This document shows, piece after piece, positions 36,384 through 44,633 of a stretch of DNA of 64,000 nucleotides. The notes beneath the pieces are model-generated. The model had not been told where the DNA came from and made no database searches. It saw nothing but the letters and a program-made list of their open reading frames with translations. Each line of letters opens with the position of its first letter. Positions within the stretch are counted from its first letter, which is position 1. The translations under genes and the position numbers were made by a program. The stretch is from Nocardioides alcanivorans (lineage in GTDB: Bacteria; Actinomycetota; Actinomycetes; Propionibacteriales; Nocardioidaceae), in NCBI RefSeq assembly GCF_021555175.1, contig NZ_JAKGRW010000016.1, positions 1-64,000 on the forward strand. The letters run 5' to 3'.

Positions 36384-37186
36384 TGTCCGTCCACCGTCCC
36401 GAACAGCCCACGCCCGACTACGTGCCGGCGCACAACCTGCTGGCCGGCAAGGTCGTGGTCATCACGGCGGCGGCCGGTGCCGGCATCGGCGCGGCCGTCA
36501 CCCGGCGCGTCCTCGAGGAGGGCGCCAAGGCCGTCGTGCTCAGTGACACCCACGAGCGTCGTGTCGCCGAGGCCCACGAGAGTCTCGCCGCCGAGTTCGG
36601 CGCCGATCGCGTCCGTTCGATGACGTGCGACGTCACCGACGAGGCGTCGGTCAACGCCCTGCTCGACGCCGCCGACGAGTTCGGTGGCGTCGACATCATG
36701 ATCAACAATGCCGGTCTCGGCGGCGAGGTCAACATCCTCGAGATGACCGACGACCAGTGGGGCAAGGTGCTCGACATCACCCTCACCGGCACCTTCCGTT
36801 GCGTCCGTGCGGCCGGCAACAAGATGAAGGCGAATGGCACCAAGGGCGTCATCGTCAACAACGCCTCGGTCATCGGATGGCGCGCCCAGGAGGGCCAGGC
36901 GCACTACGCCGCGGCCAAGGCCGGCGTCATGGCGCTGACCCGCTGCAGTGCACTGGACCTTGCTCCGCTCGGGATCCGCGTCAACGCGGTCTCGCCGTCG
37001 TTGGCGATGCACCCGTTCCTGGCCAAGGTCACCACGGACGAACTCCTCGCCGAGCTCAAGCAGCGTGAGGCCTTCGGCCGCGCAGCGGAGCCGTGGGAGG
37101 TTGCCAACGTGATGGTCTTCCTCGCCAGCGACTACGCGTCGTACATGACCGGCGAGGTCGTCGCCGTGAGCAGCCAGCAGGCCTGA
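36383..37186 (+). CDS. ipdF: Short-chain dehydrogenase IpdF-like
   Basis: NAD(P)-dependent SDR of 267 residues. Cofactor motif TAAAGAGIGAAV, NNAG, and catalytic Ser/Tyr/Lys in NNASVIGW and HYAAAKAG. Between fadE30 and kstR2 it occupies the place of Rv3559c (IpdF), which acts on the hydroxyl/keto group of the HIP ring system. The ATG shares its A with the presumed fadE30 stop. Confidence 0.8.
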   Translation: MSVHRPEQPTPDYVPAHNLLAGKVVVITAAAGAGIGAAVTRRVLEEGAKAVVLSDTHERRVAEAHESLAAEFGADRVRSMTCDVTDEASVNALLDAADEFGGVDIMINNAGLGGEVNILEMTDDQWGKVLDITLTGTFRCVRAAGNKMKANGTKGVIVNNASVIGWRAQEGQAHYAAAKAGVMALTRCSALDLAPLGIRVNAVSPSLAMHPFLAKVTTDELLAELKQREAFGRAAEPWEVANVMVFLASDYASYMTGEVVAVSSQQA

Positions 37187-37188
37187 TC

Positions 37189-37797
37189 ATGCCGGGGACG
37201 GTAGGCGTGAGCCGACGCGACGAGCTGTTGCGCATCGCGGGGGAGCTGTTTGCCCGCAAGGGTTTCCGCAACACCACGGTGCGCGACATCGCCGATGCCG
37301 CCGGGATCCTGTCGGGCAGTCTCTACCACCACTTCGACTCCAAGGAGACGATGGTGCACGAGCTGCTGGACAACTTCCAGACCAAGCTCTTCGCCGACTA
37401 CGACGCGATCGTGGCCAGCGACCTGCGCCCACGTGCAAAACTCGAGGCGGTGCTGCGCCGGTCGTTCGAGGCGATCGAGGAGAACCACTCGGAGGTGGCG
37501 ATCTTCCAGAACGACGCCGGCCATCTCGGACAGCTTGCAGGATTCGGTTATCTCAACGAGCGCAACGCTCGGCTGCGTGGGCTCTGGACCGGACTGCTGC
37601 GCGAGGGCATCGAGGCCGGCGAGCTGCGTTCCGACCTCGACATCGAGCTCGTCTACCGCTTCCTGCGTGACACCGTGTGGGTGGCCGTGCGTTGGTACCG
37701 CCCCGACGGCCCCCTCTCCGGCGACGAGGTCGCCGACCAGTACCGCGCCATCCTGCTCGACGGGATCGGCGTCTCCACCGACAGTTTGGAGTCATGA
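37189..37797 (+). CDS. kstR2: TetR-family repressor KstR2
   Basis: TetR regulator of 202 residues. The helix-turn-helix is RDELLRIAGELFARKGFRNTTVRDIADAAG followed by SGSLYHHFDSKETM. Position among HIP genes and a consensus KstR2 operator upstream of fadD3/fadE30 identify it. KstR2 represses the C/D-ring genes and is released by HIP-CoA. It starts 2 bases after the ipdF stop; fadA6 overlaps its end, so it is part of the operon it controls. Confidence 0.9.
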   Translation: MPGTVGVSRRDELLRIAGELFARKGFRNTTVRDIADAAGILSGSLYHHFDSKETMVHELLDNFQTKLFADYDAIVASDLRPRAKLEAVLRRSFEAIEENHSEVAIFQNDAGHLGQLAGFGYLNERNARLRGLWTGLLREGIEAGELRSDLDIELVYRFLRDTVWVAVRWYRPDGPLSGDEVADQYRAILLDGIGVSTDSLES

Positions 37798-38957
37798 TGG
37801 CTGAGGCCTACATCGTCGATGCAGTTCGCACGCCCGTCGGGAAGCGGGGAGGCGCCCTTGCAGGCGTGCACTCCGCCGACCTCGGTGCTCACTCCCTCTC
37901 GGCGCTCATGCAGCGCACCGGTGTCGACCCGGGTGCCGTCGACGACGTGATCATGGGCTGCTGCGACACGATCGGCTCCCAGGCCGGCGACGTCGCGCGC
38001 ACTGCATGGCTCGTGGCCGGGCTGCCCGACCACGTGCCGGGTGTCACCATCGATCGCCAGTGCGGCTCCTCGCAGCAGGCGGTGCACTTCGCGGCCCAGG
38101 GCGTCATGTCCGGAACGCAGGACCTCGTGGTTGCCGGCGGTCTGCAGAACATGAGTGCGATCCCGATCTCCGCCGCGATGCTGGTGGCCGACCAGTACGG
38201 CTTCACCACGCCGTTCGCCGAGTCCCCGGGCTGGGTGGCCCGCTACGGCGACGTCGAGGTCTCCCAGTTCAACTCGGCCGAGATGATCGCCGAGAAGTGG
38301 GACATCTCGCGTGAGGAGATGGAGCGCTACGCCCTCGCCTCGCACGAGCGCGCCAAGACAGCCATTGCCGAAGGACGCTTCAAGAACGAGATCGCCCCCG
38401 TCGAGCTCGAGGGCGGCCTGTTCGACACCGACCAGTGCCCACGTGACACCTCGCTGGAGAAGATGGCGGGCCTCAACCCGCTGCAGCCGGGTGGACGGAT
38501 CCACGCCGGTGTCGCCTCGCAGATCTGCGACGCCTCGGCGGCGGTGCTCATCGCCTCCGAGCAGGCCGTCAAGGATCACGGCCTGACTCCGCGCGCTCGC
38601 ATCCACCACCTCTCGGTGCGTGGCGACGACCCGATCTGGATGTTGACCGGTCCGATCCGGGCCACGAAGTACGCCCTGGAGAAGTCGGGCATGTCGATCG
38701 ACGACATCGACCTCTTCGAGTGCAACGAGGCCTTCGCCTCCGTCGTCCTGGCGTGGATGAAGGAGACCGGGGCGCCTCACGAGAAGGTGAATGTCAACGG
38801 AGGCGGCATCGCCCTCGGTCACCCGATCGGTGCCACCGGGGCTCGTCTGATGACCACGATGCTCAACGAGCTCGAGCGTACTGGCGGCCGCTTCGGCCTG
38901 CAGACGATGTGTGAAGGCGGCGGTCAGGCCAACGTGACCATCATCGAGCGTCTCTGA
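37794..38957 (+). CDS. fadA6: Thiolase FadA6
   Basis: Acetyl-CoA acetyltransferase-family thiolase of 387 residues. Nucleophilic cysteine in DRQCGSSQQA, NEAF and GHPIGATGA with the catalytic His, and the second cysteine in MCEGGGQANV. In the KstR2 regulon FadA6 performs a late thiolytic step on the opened C/D-ring skeleton. The start ATG (37794, or 37797) overlaps the kstR2 stop. Confidence 0.88.
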   Translation: MMAEAYIVDAVRTPVGKRGGALAGVHSADLGAHSLSALMQRTGVDPGAVDDVIMGCCDTIGSQAGDVARTAWLVAGLPDHVPGVTIDRQCGSSQQAVHFAAQGVMSGTQDLVVAGGLQNMSAIPISAAMLVADQYGFTTPFAESPGWVARYGDVEVSQFNSAEMIAEKWDISREEMERYALASHERAKTAIAEGRFKNEIAPVELEGGLFDTDQCPRDTSLEKMAGLNPLQPGGRIHAGVASQICDASAAVLIASEQAVKDHGLTPRARIHHLSVRGDDPIWMLTGPIRATKYALEKSGMSIDDIDLFECNEAFASVVLAWMKETGAPHEKVNVNGGGIALGHPIGATGARLMTTMLNELERTGGRFGLQTMCEGGGQANVTIIERL

Positions 38958-38960
38958 CCC

Positions 38961-39030
38961 GCGAACCTTCACTCAGAACACGCGAACCCTCACATGGGTG
39001 AGGGTTCGGGCGTTCTGAGTGAAGGCTCGC
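38961..39030. terminator. Long hairpin between convergent fadA6 and carbonic anhydrase
   Basis: Two arms of about 33 bases (38961-38993 and 38997-39030) pair with few mismatches around a tiny loop. Each arm contains a duplicated motif, GCGAACCTTCAC and GCGAACCCTCAC. It fills most of the gap between convergent genes and could stop transcription on both strands. The sequence is unrelated to the hairpin repeat at 16469 and 28150. Confidence 0.7.
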
Positions 39031-39053
39031 GCGCTCCAACTGCAGGTTCGTGG

Positions 39054-39548
39054 TCAGGCGTGCTGCTCCAGCAGGCCGGTGTCCACGTCGTAGAGGAATC
39101 CACCGACGCTGACGCTGTGGGGGATCAGCGGGTGGGAGCGGACCTTCATCACGTCTTGCCGCAGTGCGGCGACCTGGTCCTTGATCACGTGGATCGGCTG
39201 CCACGTGGTGTCCTGACCGGTCTTCTCGTTGAGGATCTCGTGCATCTCTGCCTCCGACCGGCTGGCCATCGCGCACTTCGTGTGCGGCATGACCAGGATG
39301 CGGTCGACGTTCAGCATGTGCACGCTGAGCACGAGTGCCTCGAGCGCTGCTTCGGTGACCCGGCCGCCGGGGTTGCGGAACATCTTGGCGTCGCCGTGGA
39401 AGAGACCCAGCATGCGCAGCGGGTCGATGCGCGAATCCATGCAGGTGACGAGGCCGACGCCGGCCTTGGCCACGCCGTCGAAACCACCGAGGTTGAAGGT
39501 GCTGGCGAACTGACGGTTCGCCGCGAGGAGATCATCGAAACCGTTCAT
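39054..39548 (-). CDS. Beta-carbonic anhydrase
   Basis: Zinc enzyme of 164 residues interconverting CO2 and bicarbonate. Zinc ligands and the Asp-Arg dyad appear in CMDSR and HTKC, the beta-class pattern. It is short but holds the full core. It converges with fadA6, and the MFS gene lies 53 bases upstream on the same strand. Confidence 0.9.
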   Translation of the reverse strand: MNGFDDLLAANRQFASTFNLGGFDGVAKAGVGLVTCMDSRIDPLRMLGLFHGDAKMFRNPGGRVTEAALEALVLSVHMLNVDRILVMPHTKCAMASRSEAEMHEILNEKTGQDTTWQPIHVIKDQVAALRQDVMKVRSHPLIPHSVSVGGFLYDVDTGLLEQHA

Positions 39549-39601
39549 GGTCCGGAACCTACTCCTCGCCGTGTGGCTGTCCTGCAGCGGGTTCCGCTCC
39601 G

Positions 39602-41347
39602 TCAGCCGGCGGAGCGCAGCAGTTTTCCGGTGTCGAGTTCTCGGGTGTTGGCGCCGCGGAACAGCCACAGGGCGAGCCCTGCTGCGAGGAAGGCGCAGAG
39701 CGCTGCGCCCAGGAAGACGGTGTGCTCCTGGGCCAGCGCCGCTTCGGTGCCGCAGCTCGTGCGGCCGGCCTCGAGGCAGGCGTCGCGAGCGTCGGCGAAG
39801 CGCCGCAGGCCCCACGTGGTGAGCGCAGAGATGCCGACGAGCATGCCGATCATCCGGGCGACGACGACCATGGCCGCCGCCACACCGTGGACGTCGTCGT
39901 CGGTGCTGGCGAGCAGGGCCGCGTTGACGGGCGCCAACGCCAGACCGAAGCCCAGACCGCACAGCAGCAGGGTGAACGTGCTGGTGATGCTCTCGAGGGA
40001 GTCGGCCTCCCAGCCGGTCATGAAGAGGAACCCGACACCGGCCAGGAGCATCCCGAGCGCGGTGACGACGCCGGCCGGGAGACGCCGGGTGAGCCATCCG
40101 CCGAGCACGGCGCCGACAGGGAGCGCAACGAGGAACCGCACCAGCACGAGCGCTGCCATCAGTTGCGACTCGCGGTGGATCGTGGTGCGCGCGAAGATCG
40201 GGATGTCGATGAGCGCCGCGATCAGGGCTGCTCCGATGAGGAAGCTGACGACCAAGGATCCCCATGCCGGCATCGCGCGGAACGCGCGGCGCGGGAAGAG
40301 CGGTGCTGCGGCGCGACGTACGTGCAGGACGAAGAGCACTGCTGCCACTGCGGAGGCGCCGAGGTACCACGGGCCCTGCTCACTGAAGACCTGCACCTCA
40401 GGATCCGCCGTGGCGAAGGCGAGGATGATGCCCGAGAGGGCGGCTGCGAGCAGCAGGGCGCCCACGAGGTCGGCCTCGACCATGCTGCGCAACCAGGCGC
40501 GTACGTCGACCAGCGGCCGCTTCGCGAACCAGCACCTCAGGAGGAGCACCAGGCACGCGACGAGGACGACCACACCGATGGGTGTGACCCACTGGCTCTC
40601 ACCGGTGTAGGGAACGAAGATCTGGCCCCAGGTGAGATCGCGCTGCAACGATGCCGGACGGATGGCGAGCACGCAGAACGCGCCGACGGCGACGAGGGCG
40701 GCGAACAGCCCCAGCCAGTCGAAGCCCAACCAGCCGGGCAGGCCTCGGCGGAACTCGGGTGGCGCCTCGCGCTGCCACTCCTTCCGGCTGGTCAGCAGGT
40801 GGATGACGACGGCCAGGAAGATCGCGACGACGACGTTGATGACGAAGATCGCCTGCCACGGGGCGACGGCCAGGACCAAGGCTCCGAAGAGCGGGCCCAG
40901 GACGCTGCCGATCTCCTGCACGGCCGAGACCACGCCGAGGGGGACGCCGCGCTTGTGCACCGGATAGAGATCCGCCACGAGGGCGAGCGTGGCGGGCACC
41001 AGGCCGCCACCTCCCACGCCCTGCAGGAAGCGGCCCGCCACCATGGTGGTCATGTCGAAGGTCAGGGCGGTGATCAGCGAACCCACGGCAAAGACGGTGA
41101 GCGACATGATGAGCACCGGGACCCGACCGCGCAGGTCGGCGATCCGCCCGATCAGGGGAAGCATCGCCACGTAGCCCAGCAGGAAGCCGGAGATGATGGG
41201 CGCCGCCCGCTGCAGCTCGCTGATGGGCAGCTTGACGGTGCCCATCATCTCCGGTAGGGCCAAGACCACCACGTAGGTGTCGGCTGCCGCGAAGGCGACC
41301 GCGACGGAGGCCAGGGCGAGCAGGCTGCGCGCGGCCCGGGTGGTCAC
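39602..41347 (-). CDS. P55-like 14-TM MFS transporter
   Basis: Major facilitator of the DHA2/EmrB-QacA type, 581 residues with about 14 membrane segments. GRIADLRGRVPVLIM is the loop 2-3 motif A and VVSAVQEIGSVLGPLFGAL is motif C of drug/proton antiporters. It overlaps the upstream lipoprotein gene (GTGA). The pair corresponds to lprG-Rv1410c (P55) of mycobacteria, which moves triacylglycerides and glycolipids to the outer envelope and affects drug tolerance. GTG start. Confidence 0.87.
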   Translation of the reverse strand: MTTRAARSLLALASVAVAFAAADTYVVVLALPEMMGTVKLPISELQRAAPIISGFLLGYVAMLPLIGRIADLRGRVPVLIMSLTVFAVGSLITALTFDMTTMVAGRFLQGVGGGGLVPATLALVADLYPVHKRGVPLGVVSAVQEIGSVLGPLFGALVLAVAPWQAIFVINVVVAIFLAVVIHLLTSRKEWQREAPPEFRRGLPGWLGFDWLGLFAALVAVGAFCVLAIRPASLQRDLTWGQIFVPYTGESQWVTPIGVVVLVACLVLLLRCWFAKRPLVDVRAWLRSMVEADLVGALLLAAALSGIILAFATADPEVQVFSEQGPWYLGASAVAAVLFVLHVRRAAAPLFPRRAFRAMPAWGSLVVSFLIGAALIAALIDIPIFARTTIHRESQLMAALVLVRFLVALPVGAVLGGWLTRRLPAGVVTALGMLLAGVGFLFMTGWEADSLESITSTFTLLLCGLGFGLALAPVNAALLASTDDDVHGVAAAMVVVARMIGMLVGISALTTWGLRRFADARDACLEAGRTSCGTEAALAQEHTVFLGAALCAFLAAGLALWLFRGANTRELDTGKLLRSAG

Positions 41348-42072
41348 GGTGCGGTGATCTCCTTCTCGGCGCCGTATCCGTCGAAGGTGACGGTGTAGGT
41401 CATGTCATCGGTGTCGGGATAGAACTCACCGGTGATCGACAGCGAACGGAGCTCGCCGTTCTCCGCAATCTGGTAGACGACGTCGAACGAACCCTCGTCG
41501 GAGGCCTTCGGCACCAGGACCTTCACCTGGTCGCCGGGCAGGGTGCCGGTGTATTCGGTGAGCACCTGGGAGTTGTCGGAGCCGCCCCGCACCGTGTCGC
41601 CCTCCTTCGGGTCCTCCGTGGCGACGAGCAGGTCGGAGAGACCACCTTCGGTGGCGATGAGCTGACTCGGGTCGGGCGCGCCGATGTCGGCCGGGTTGAT
41701 CCGGTCGAACTGGGAACCGGTGATGATCGCGATCTTGGCCCAGACCTCCCCGTCGATGGCGATGACCTCGCCGTCCTGGGTGATGCCGCTCAAGCTGCCG
41801 ACGATCGTGCCCTGGAACGAGCTCGGGTGCATGGCGGTGCCCTTGGCGTTGGTCAGCACGATGCCGGAGACGCCGGAGGGGAGATCCTTCGCGGTGAGCT
41901 CGAGCTCGACACCGGTGGTCTCGTCGAGGGTCTCCTTGGCGAGCTGGAGGACCTCCTCGGGTGACTTCCCGTCACCCACGCCCTTCGAGTCGTCATCTTG
42001 TCCGAAGCATCCGCTCACGGCCAGCGTGAGGGCCAGCACACCGGCCACCATCAGGTTGCGCGTCTTCACCAT
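41344..42072 (-). CDS. lprG: LprG-like lipoprotein (LppX/LprAFG family)
   Basis: Lipoprotein of 242 residues. Signal peptide with lipobox ending VSGC (Cys about 21), then the LppX_LprAFG fold: VELELTAKDLPSGVSGIVLTNAKG and YTGTLPGD. LprG carries acylated lipids in a hydrophobic cavity and works with the P55 transporter encoded next. ATG at 42072, 5 bases after the parC stop, may indicate readthrough from parC. Confidence 0.87.
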   Translation of the reverse strand: MVKTRNLMVAGVLALTLAVSGCFGQDDDSKGVGDGKSPEEVLQLAKETLDETTGVELELTAKDLPSGVSGIVLTNAKGTAMHPSSFQGTIVGSLSGITQDGEVIAIDGEVWAKIAIITGSQFDRINPADIGAPDPSQLIATEGGLSDLLVATEDPKEGDTVRGGSDNSQVLTEYTGTLPGDQVKVLVPKASDEGSFDVVYQIAENGELRSLSITGEFYPDTDDMTYTVTFDGYGAEKEITAP

Positions 42073-42076
42073 GGCG

Positions 42077-44554
42077 TCAGCCTCCCACAACTTCTGGACC
42101 CGAAACGCGGACTCCGACCGGACCCGCGCACGCCGCGATCGGCTGGGTGGCGGCGACGCCGGACCCGTCGCGTCGGTCGTCGTAGCCGGGCAGGTCGATC
42201 GGTGCACCGCTGCTGGCGGACGCTCGCGCCGGTGCGTCGCCGGCCCAGGCGAAGATCAGGGTGTCCTCTCCCTTGAGGAAGCGGTGGCAGCGCACGCCGC
42301 CGGTGCCACGTCCCTTGCTCGGATAGTGCTCGAACCCGGTCACCTTGACCGAACCGTTCTCGGTGCCGGGCAGCGACGACGCGGTTCCCGAACTGGTGAC
42401 CAGCACCGACTCATCGGGATCGACGGCGCCGAACCAGGTGACCCGTGCCCCGCTGGAGATGCGGACACCGGCGATGCCGCCGCCGGTCCGGCCCTGGGGC
42501 CGGACGCCGTCAGCTGGGAAGTGGAGGAGTTGTGCGTCGCTGGTGACGAAGCAGAGATGCTCGGAGCCGGTGCGCAGTTGCACCGCTCCGACGACCTCGT
42601 CGCCGTCCTTGAGCGCGATGATCTCCCACTCGTCACGCGTGAGGACCTCGGGGTTGACCCGTTTGACGATCCCCTGCTTGGTGCCGAGCGCGATGCCGGC
42701 ACCCTCCGTGCTGAGCGCTGCCAGGCACAGCACCGACTCGCCCTTGGCCAGCTCGAGGAACTCAGTGAGGGGCAACCCTCCGGCCAGGTGCGGCTCGTTG
42801 GCCGTGGCAGGCAACGAGGGCAACTCCAGGACACTGAGCTTGATCAGGCGACCCCGGGTCGTGACCACGCCGATCTCGCCGCGAGCGGTGCCACGGACAG
42901 CCGAGACGACCACGTCGTGCCTTGCTCGCCCACCTCCGGATCCGGGCGTGGAGTCGTCGGCGCTGCGTGCCAGGAGACCCGTGGACGAGAGATAGATCCA
43001 GCACGGGTCGTCAGCCACCTCGAGGGGCGCCGTCACTGCGGTGGACTGTGCGCCGGACGCTTCCAGCAGGACCGTACGTCGCGGGGTGCCGTAGGTCTTG
43101 GCCACCTCGCCCAGCTCGTCGGACACCACGGAGCGGAGCACCTCACGGTCACCGAGGATCGCGTCGAGCTCCTCGATGGTGCGCTTGAGGTCTTCCTGCT
43201 CCTTCTCCAACTCGATGCGGGAGAACTTCGTCAGGCGCCGCAACGGCATGTCGAGGATGTAGTCGGCCTGGATCTCGGTGAGGTCGAAGATGTCCATCAA
43301 CCGCGTGCGGGCCGCCGGCGCGTTGTCGGAGCTGCGGATCACCTGGATGACCTCGTCGATGTCGAGGATCGCCAACAGCAGTCCGTCGACCAGGTGGAGT
43401 CGATCAGCGGCCTTGTTGCGGCGGAACTGCGAGCGGCGCCGTACGACCTCGAAGCGGTGCTCGAGGAAGACCTCGAGGAGCTGCTTGAGCCCGAGGGTGC
43501 GAGGCTGTCCGTCGACGAGGGTGACGTTGTTGATGCCGAAGGAGTCCTCCAGCGGGGTCTGCTTGTAGAGCTGCTCGAGGAGTGCCTCGGGATGGAAGCC
43601 GTTCTTGACCTCGATCACCAACCGGAGGCCGTGGTCGCGGTCGGTGAGGTCCTTGATGTCGCTGATGCCCTGCAGCTTCTTGCCCTGGACCAGCGTCTTG
43701 ATCCGCTCGACGATCTTCTCGGTGCCGACTCCGTAGGGGAGCTCGGTGACGACGATCCCCTTGCGGCGGGGAGTGATGTTCTCGATCCTCGCGGTGGCGC
43801 GCATCTTGAACGTGCCCCGACCGGTCTCGTAGGCGTCCTTGATCCCCTCGAGACCGACGATCTTGCCGCCGGTCGGGAGGTCCGGCCCGGGGATGAAACG
43901 CATCAGCGCCTCGGTGTCGGCGCTCGGGTGCTTGATGAGGTGCCGCAGCGCCTGCACGACCTCGATGAGGTTGTGGGGCGCCATGTTGGTGGCCATGCCG
44001 ACCGCGATACCGGTGGTGCCGTTGACCACGAGGTTGGGGATGGCAGCCGGCAGCACGCTCGGCTCCAGCTCCCGGCTGTCGTAGTTGGGACGGAAGTCGA
44101 CCGTGTCCTCGTCGATCGACGCCGTCATCGCCAGCGCGGCGGGCGCCATCCGGCACTCGGTGTAACGCATGGCAGCGGGGGAGTCGTCGGGGGAACCGAA
44201 GTTGCCGTGTCCGTCGATCATCGGCAACCGCATCGACCACGGTTGCGCAAGGCGTACGAGCGCGTCATAGATGGCGCCGTCGCCGTGGGGGTGCAGGCGA
44301 CCCATCACCTCGCCGACGACGCGGGCGCTCTTGACGTGGCCGCGGTCGGGACGCAGGCCCATCTCGTTCATGGTGTGCAGGATGCGCCGCTGGACGGGCT
44401 TGAGACCGTCGCGTGCGTCGGGGAGGGCCCGGGAGTAGATGACCGAGTAGGCGTATTCCAGGAAGGAGGAACGCATCTCGTCGCCCACATCGATGTCGAG
44501 GATGTTCTCCTCGAAGTCCTCGGGCAGGGGAGGTTGCGTGGTACGTCGTGCCAT
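42077..44554 (-). CDS. parC: DNA topoisomerase IV subunit A
   Basis: Type IIA topoisomerase A subunit of 825 residues. The catalytic tyrosine is in [10 protein letters not shown]; the winged-helix region has [26 protein letters not shown]; the C-terminal beta-propeller has several repeats (about 510-815). The residue matching quinolone-contact Ser83 of E. coli GyrA is Gly ([12 protein letters not shown]). No B subunit is nearby. It could be called a second GyrA; ParC is preferred because there is no GyrA-box motif that I can see. Confidence 0.85.
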   Translation of the reverse strand: MARRTTQPPLPEDFEENILDIDVGDEMRSSFLEYAYSVIYSRALPDARDGLKPVQRRILHTMNEMGLRPDRGHVKSARVVGEVMGRLHPHGDGAIYDALVRLAQPWSMRLPMIDGHGNFGSPDDSPAAMRYTECRMAPAALAMTASIDEDTVDFRPNYDSRELEPSVLPAAIPNLVVNGTTGIAVGMATNMAPHNLIEVVQALRHLIKHPSADTEALMRFIPGPDLPTGGKIVGLEGIKDAYETGRGTFKMRATARIENITPRRKGIVVTELPYGVGTEKIVERIKTLVQGKKLQGISDIKDLTDRDHGLRLVIEVKNGFHPEALLEQLYKQTPLEDSFGINNVTLVDGQPRTLGLKQLLEVFLEHRFEVVRRRSQFRRNKAADRLHLVDGLLLAILDIDEVIQVIRSSDNAPAARTRLMDIFDLTEIQADYILDMPLRRLTKFSRIELEKEQEDLKRTIEELDAILGDREVLRSVVSDELGEVAKTYGTPRRTVLLEASGAQSTAVTAPLEVADDPCWIYLSSTGLLARSADDSTPGSGGGRARHDVVVSAVRGTARGEIGVVTTRGRLIKLSVLELPSLPATANEPHLAGGLPLTEFLELAKGESVLCLAALSTEGAGIALGTKQGIVKRVNPEVLTRDEWEIIALKDGDEVVGAVQLRTGSEHLCFVTSDAQLLHFPADGVRPQGRTGGGIAGVRISSGARVTWFGAVDPDESVLVTSSGTASSLPGTENGSVKVTGFEHYPSKGRGTGGVRCHRFLKGEDTLIFAWAGDAPARASASSGAPIDLPGYDDRRDGSGVAATQPIAACAGPVGVRVSGPEVVGG

Positions 44555-44633
44555 GGCGCCATTCTCCCGTGGCGCGACGCCGTTTCCTGCCGGGGCGCGC
44601 CGACCTTGGCCCCCAGACACTAGATTGGACCCT

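Noticed and set aside
36384-36546. C-terminal extension of FadE30 over the SDR gene
   Set aside because: The extension is an Arg/Gly-rich shadow of ipdF; one restored base gives a stop that overlaps the ipdF start.
39722-41257. Plus-strand frame opposite the MFS transporter
   Set aside because: Gln/Glu/Asp/His-rich shadow of a clear 14-helix transporter.
41684-44623. Plus-strand frame of 979 codons opposite lprG and parC
   Set aside because: Runs through two recognised genes and the gap between them; shadow created by GC-rich codons.
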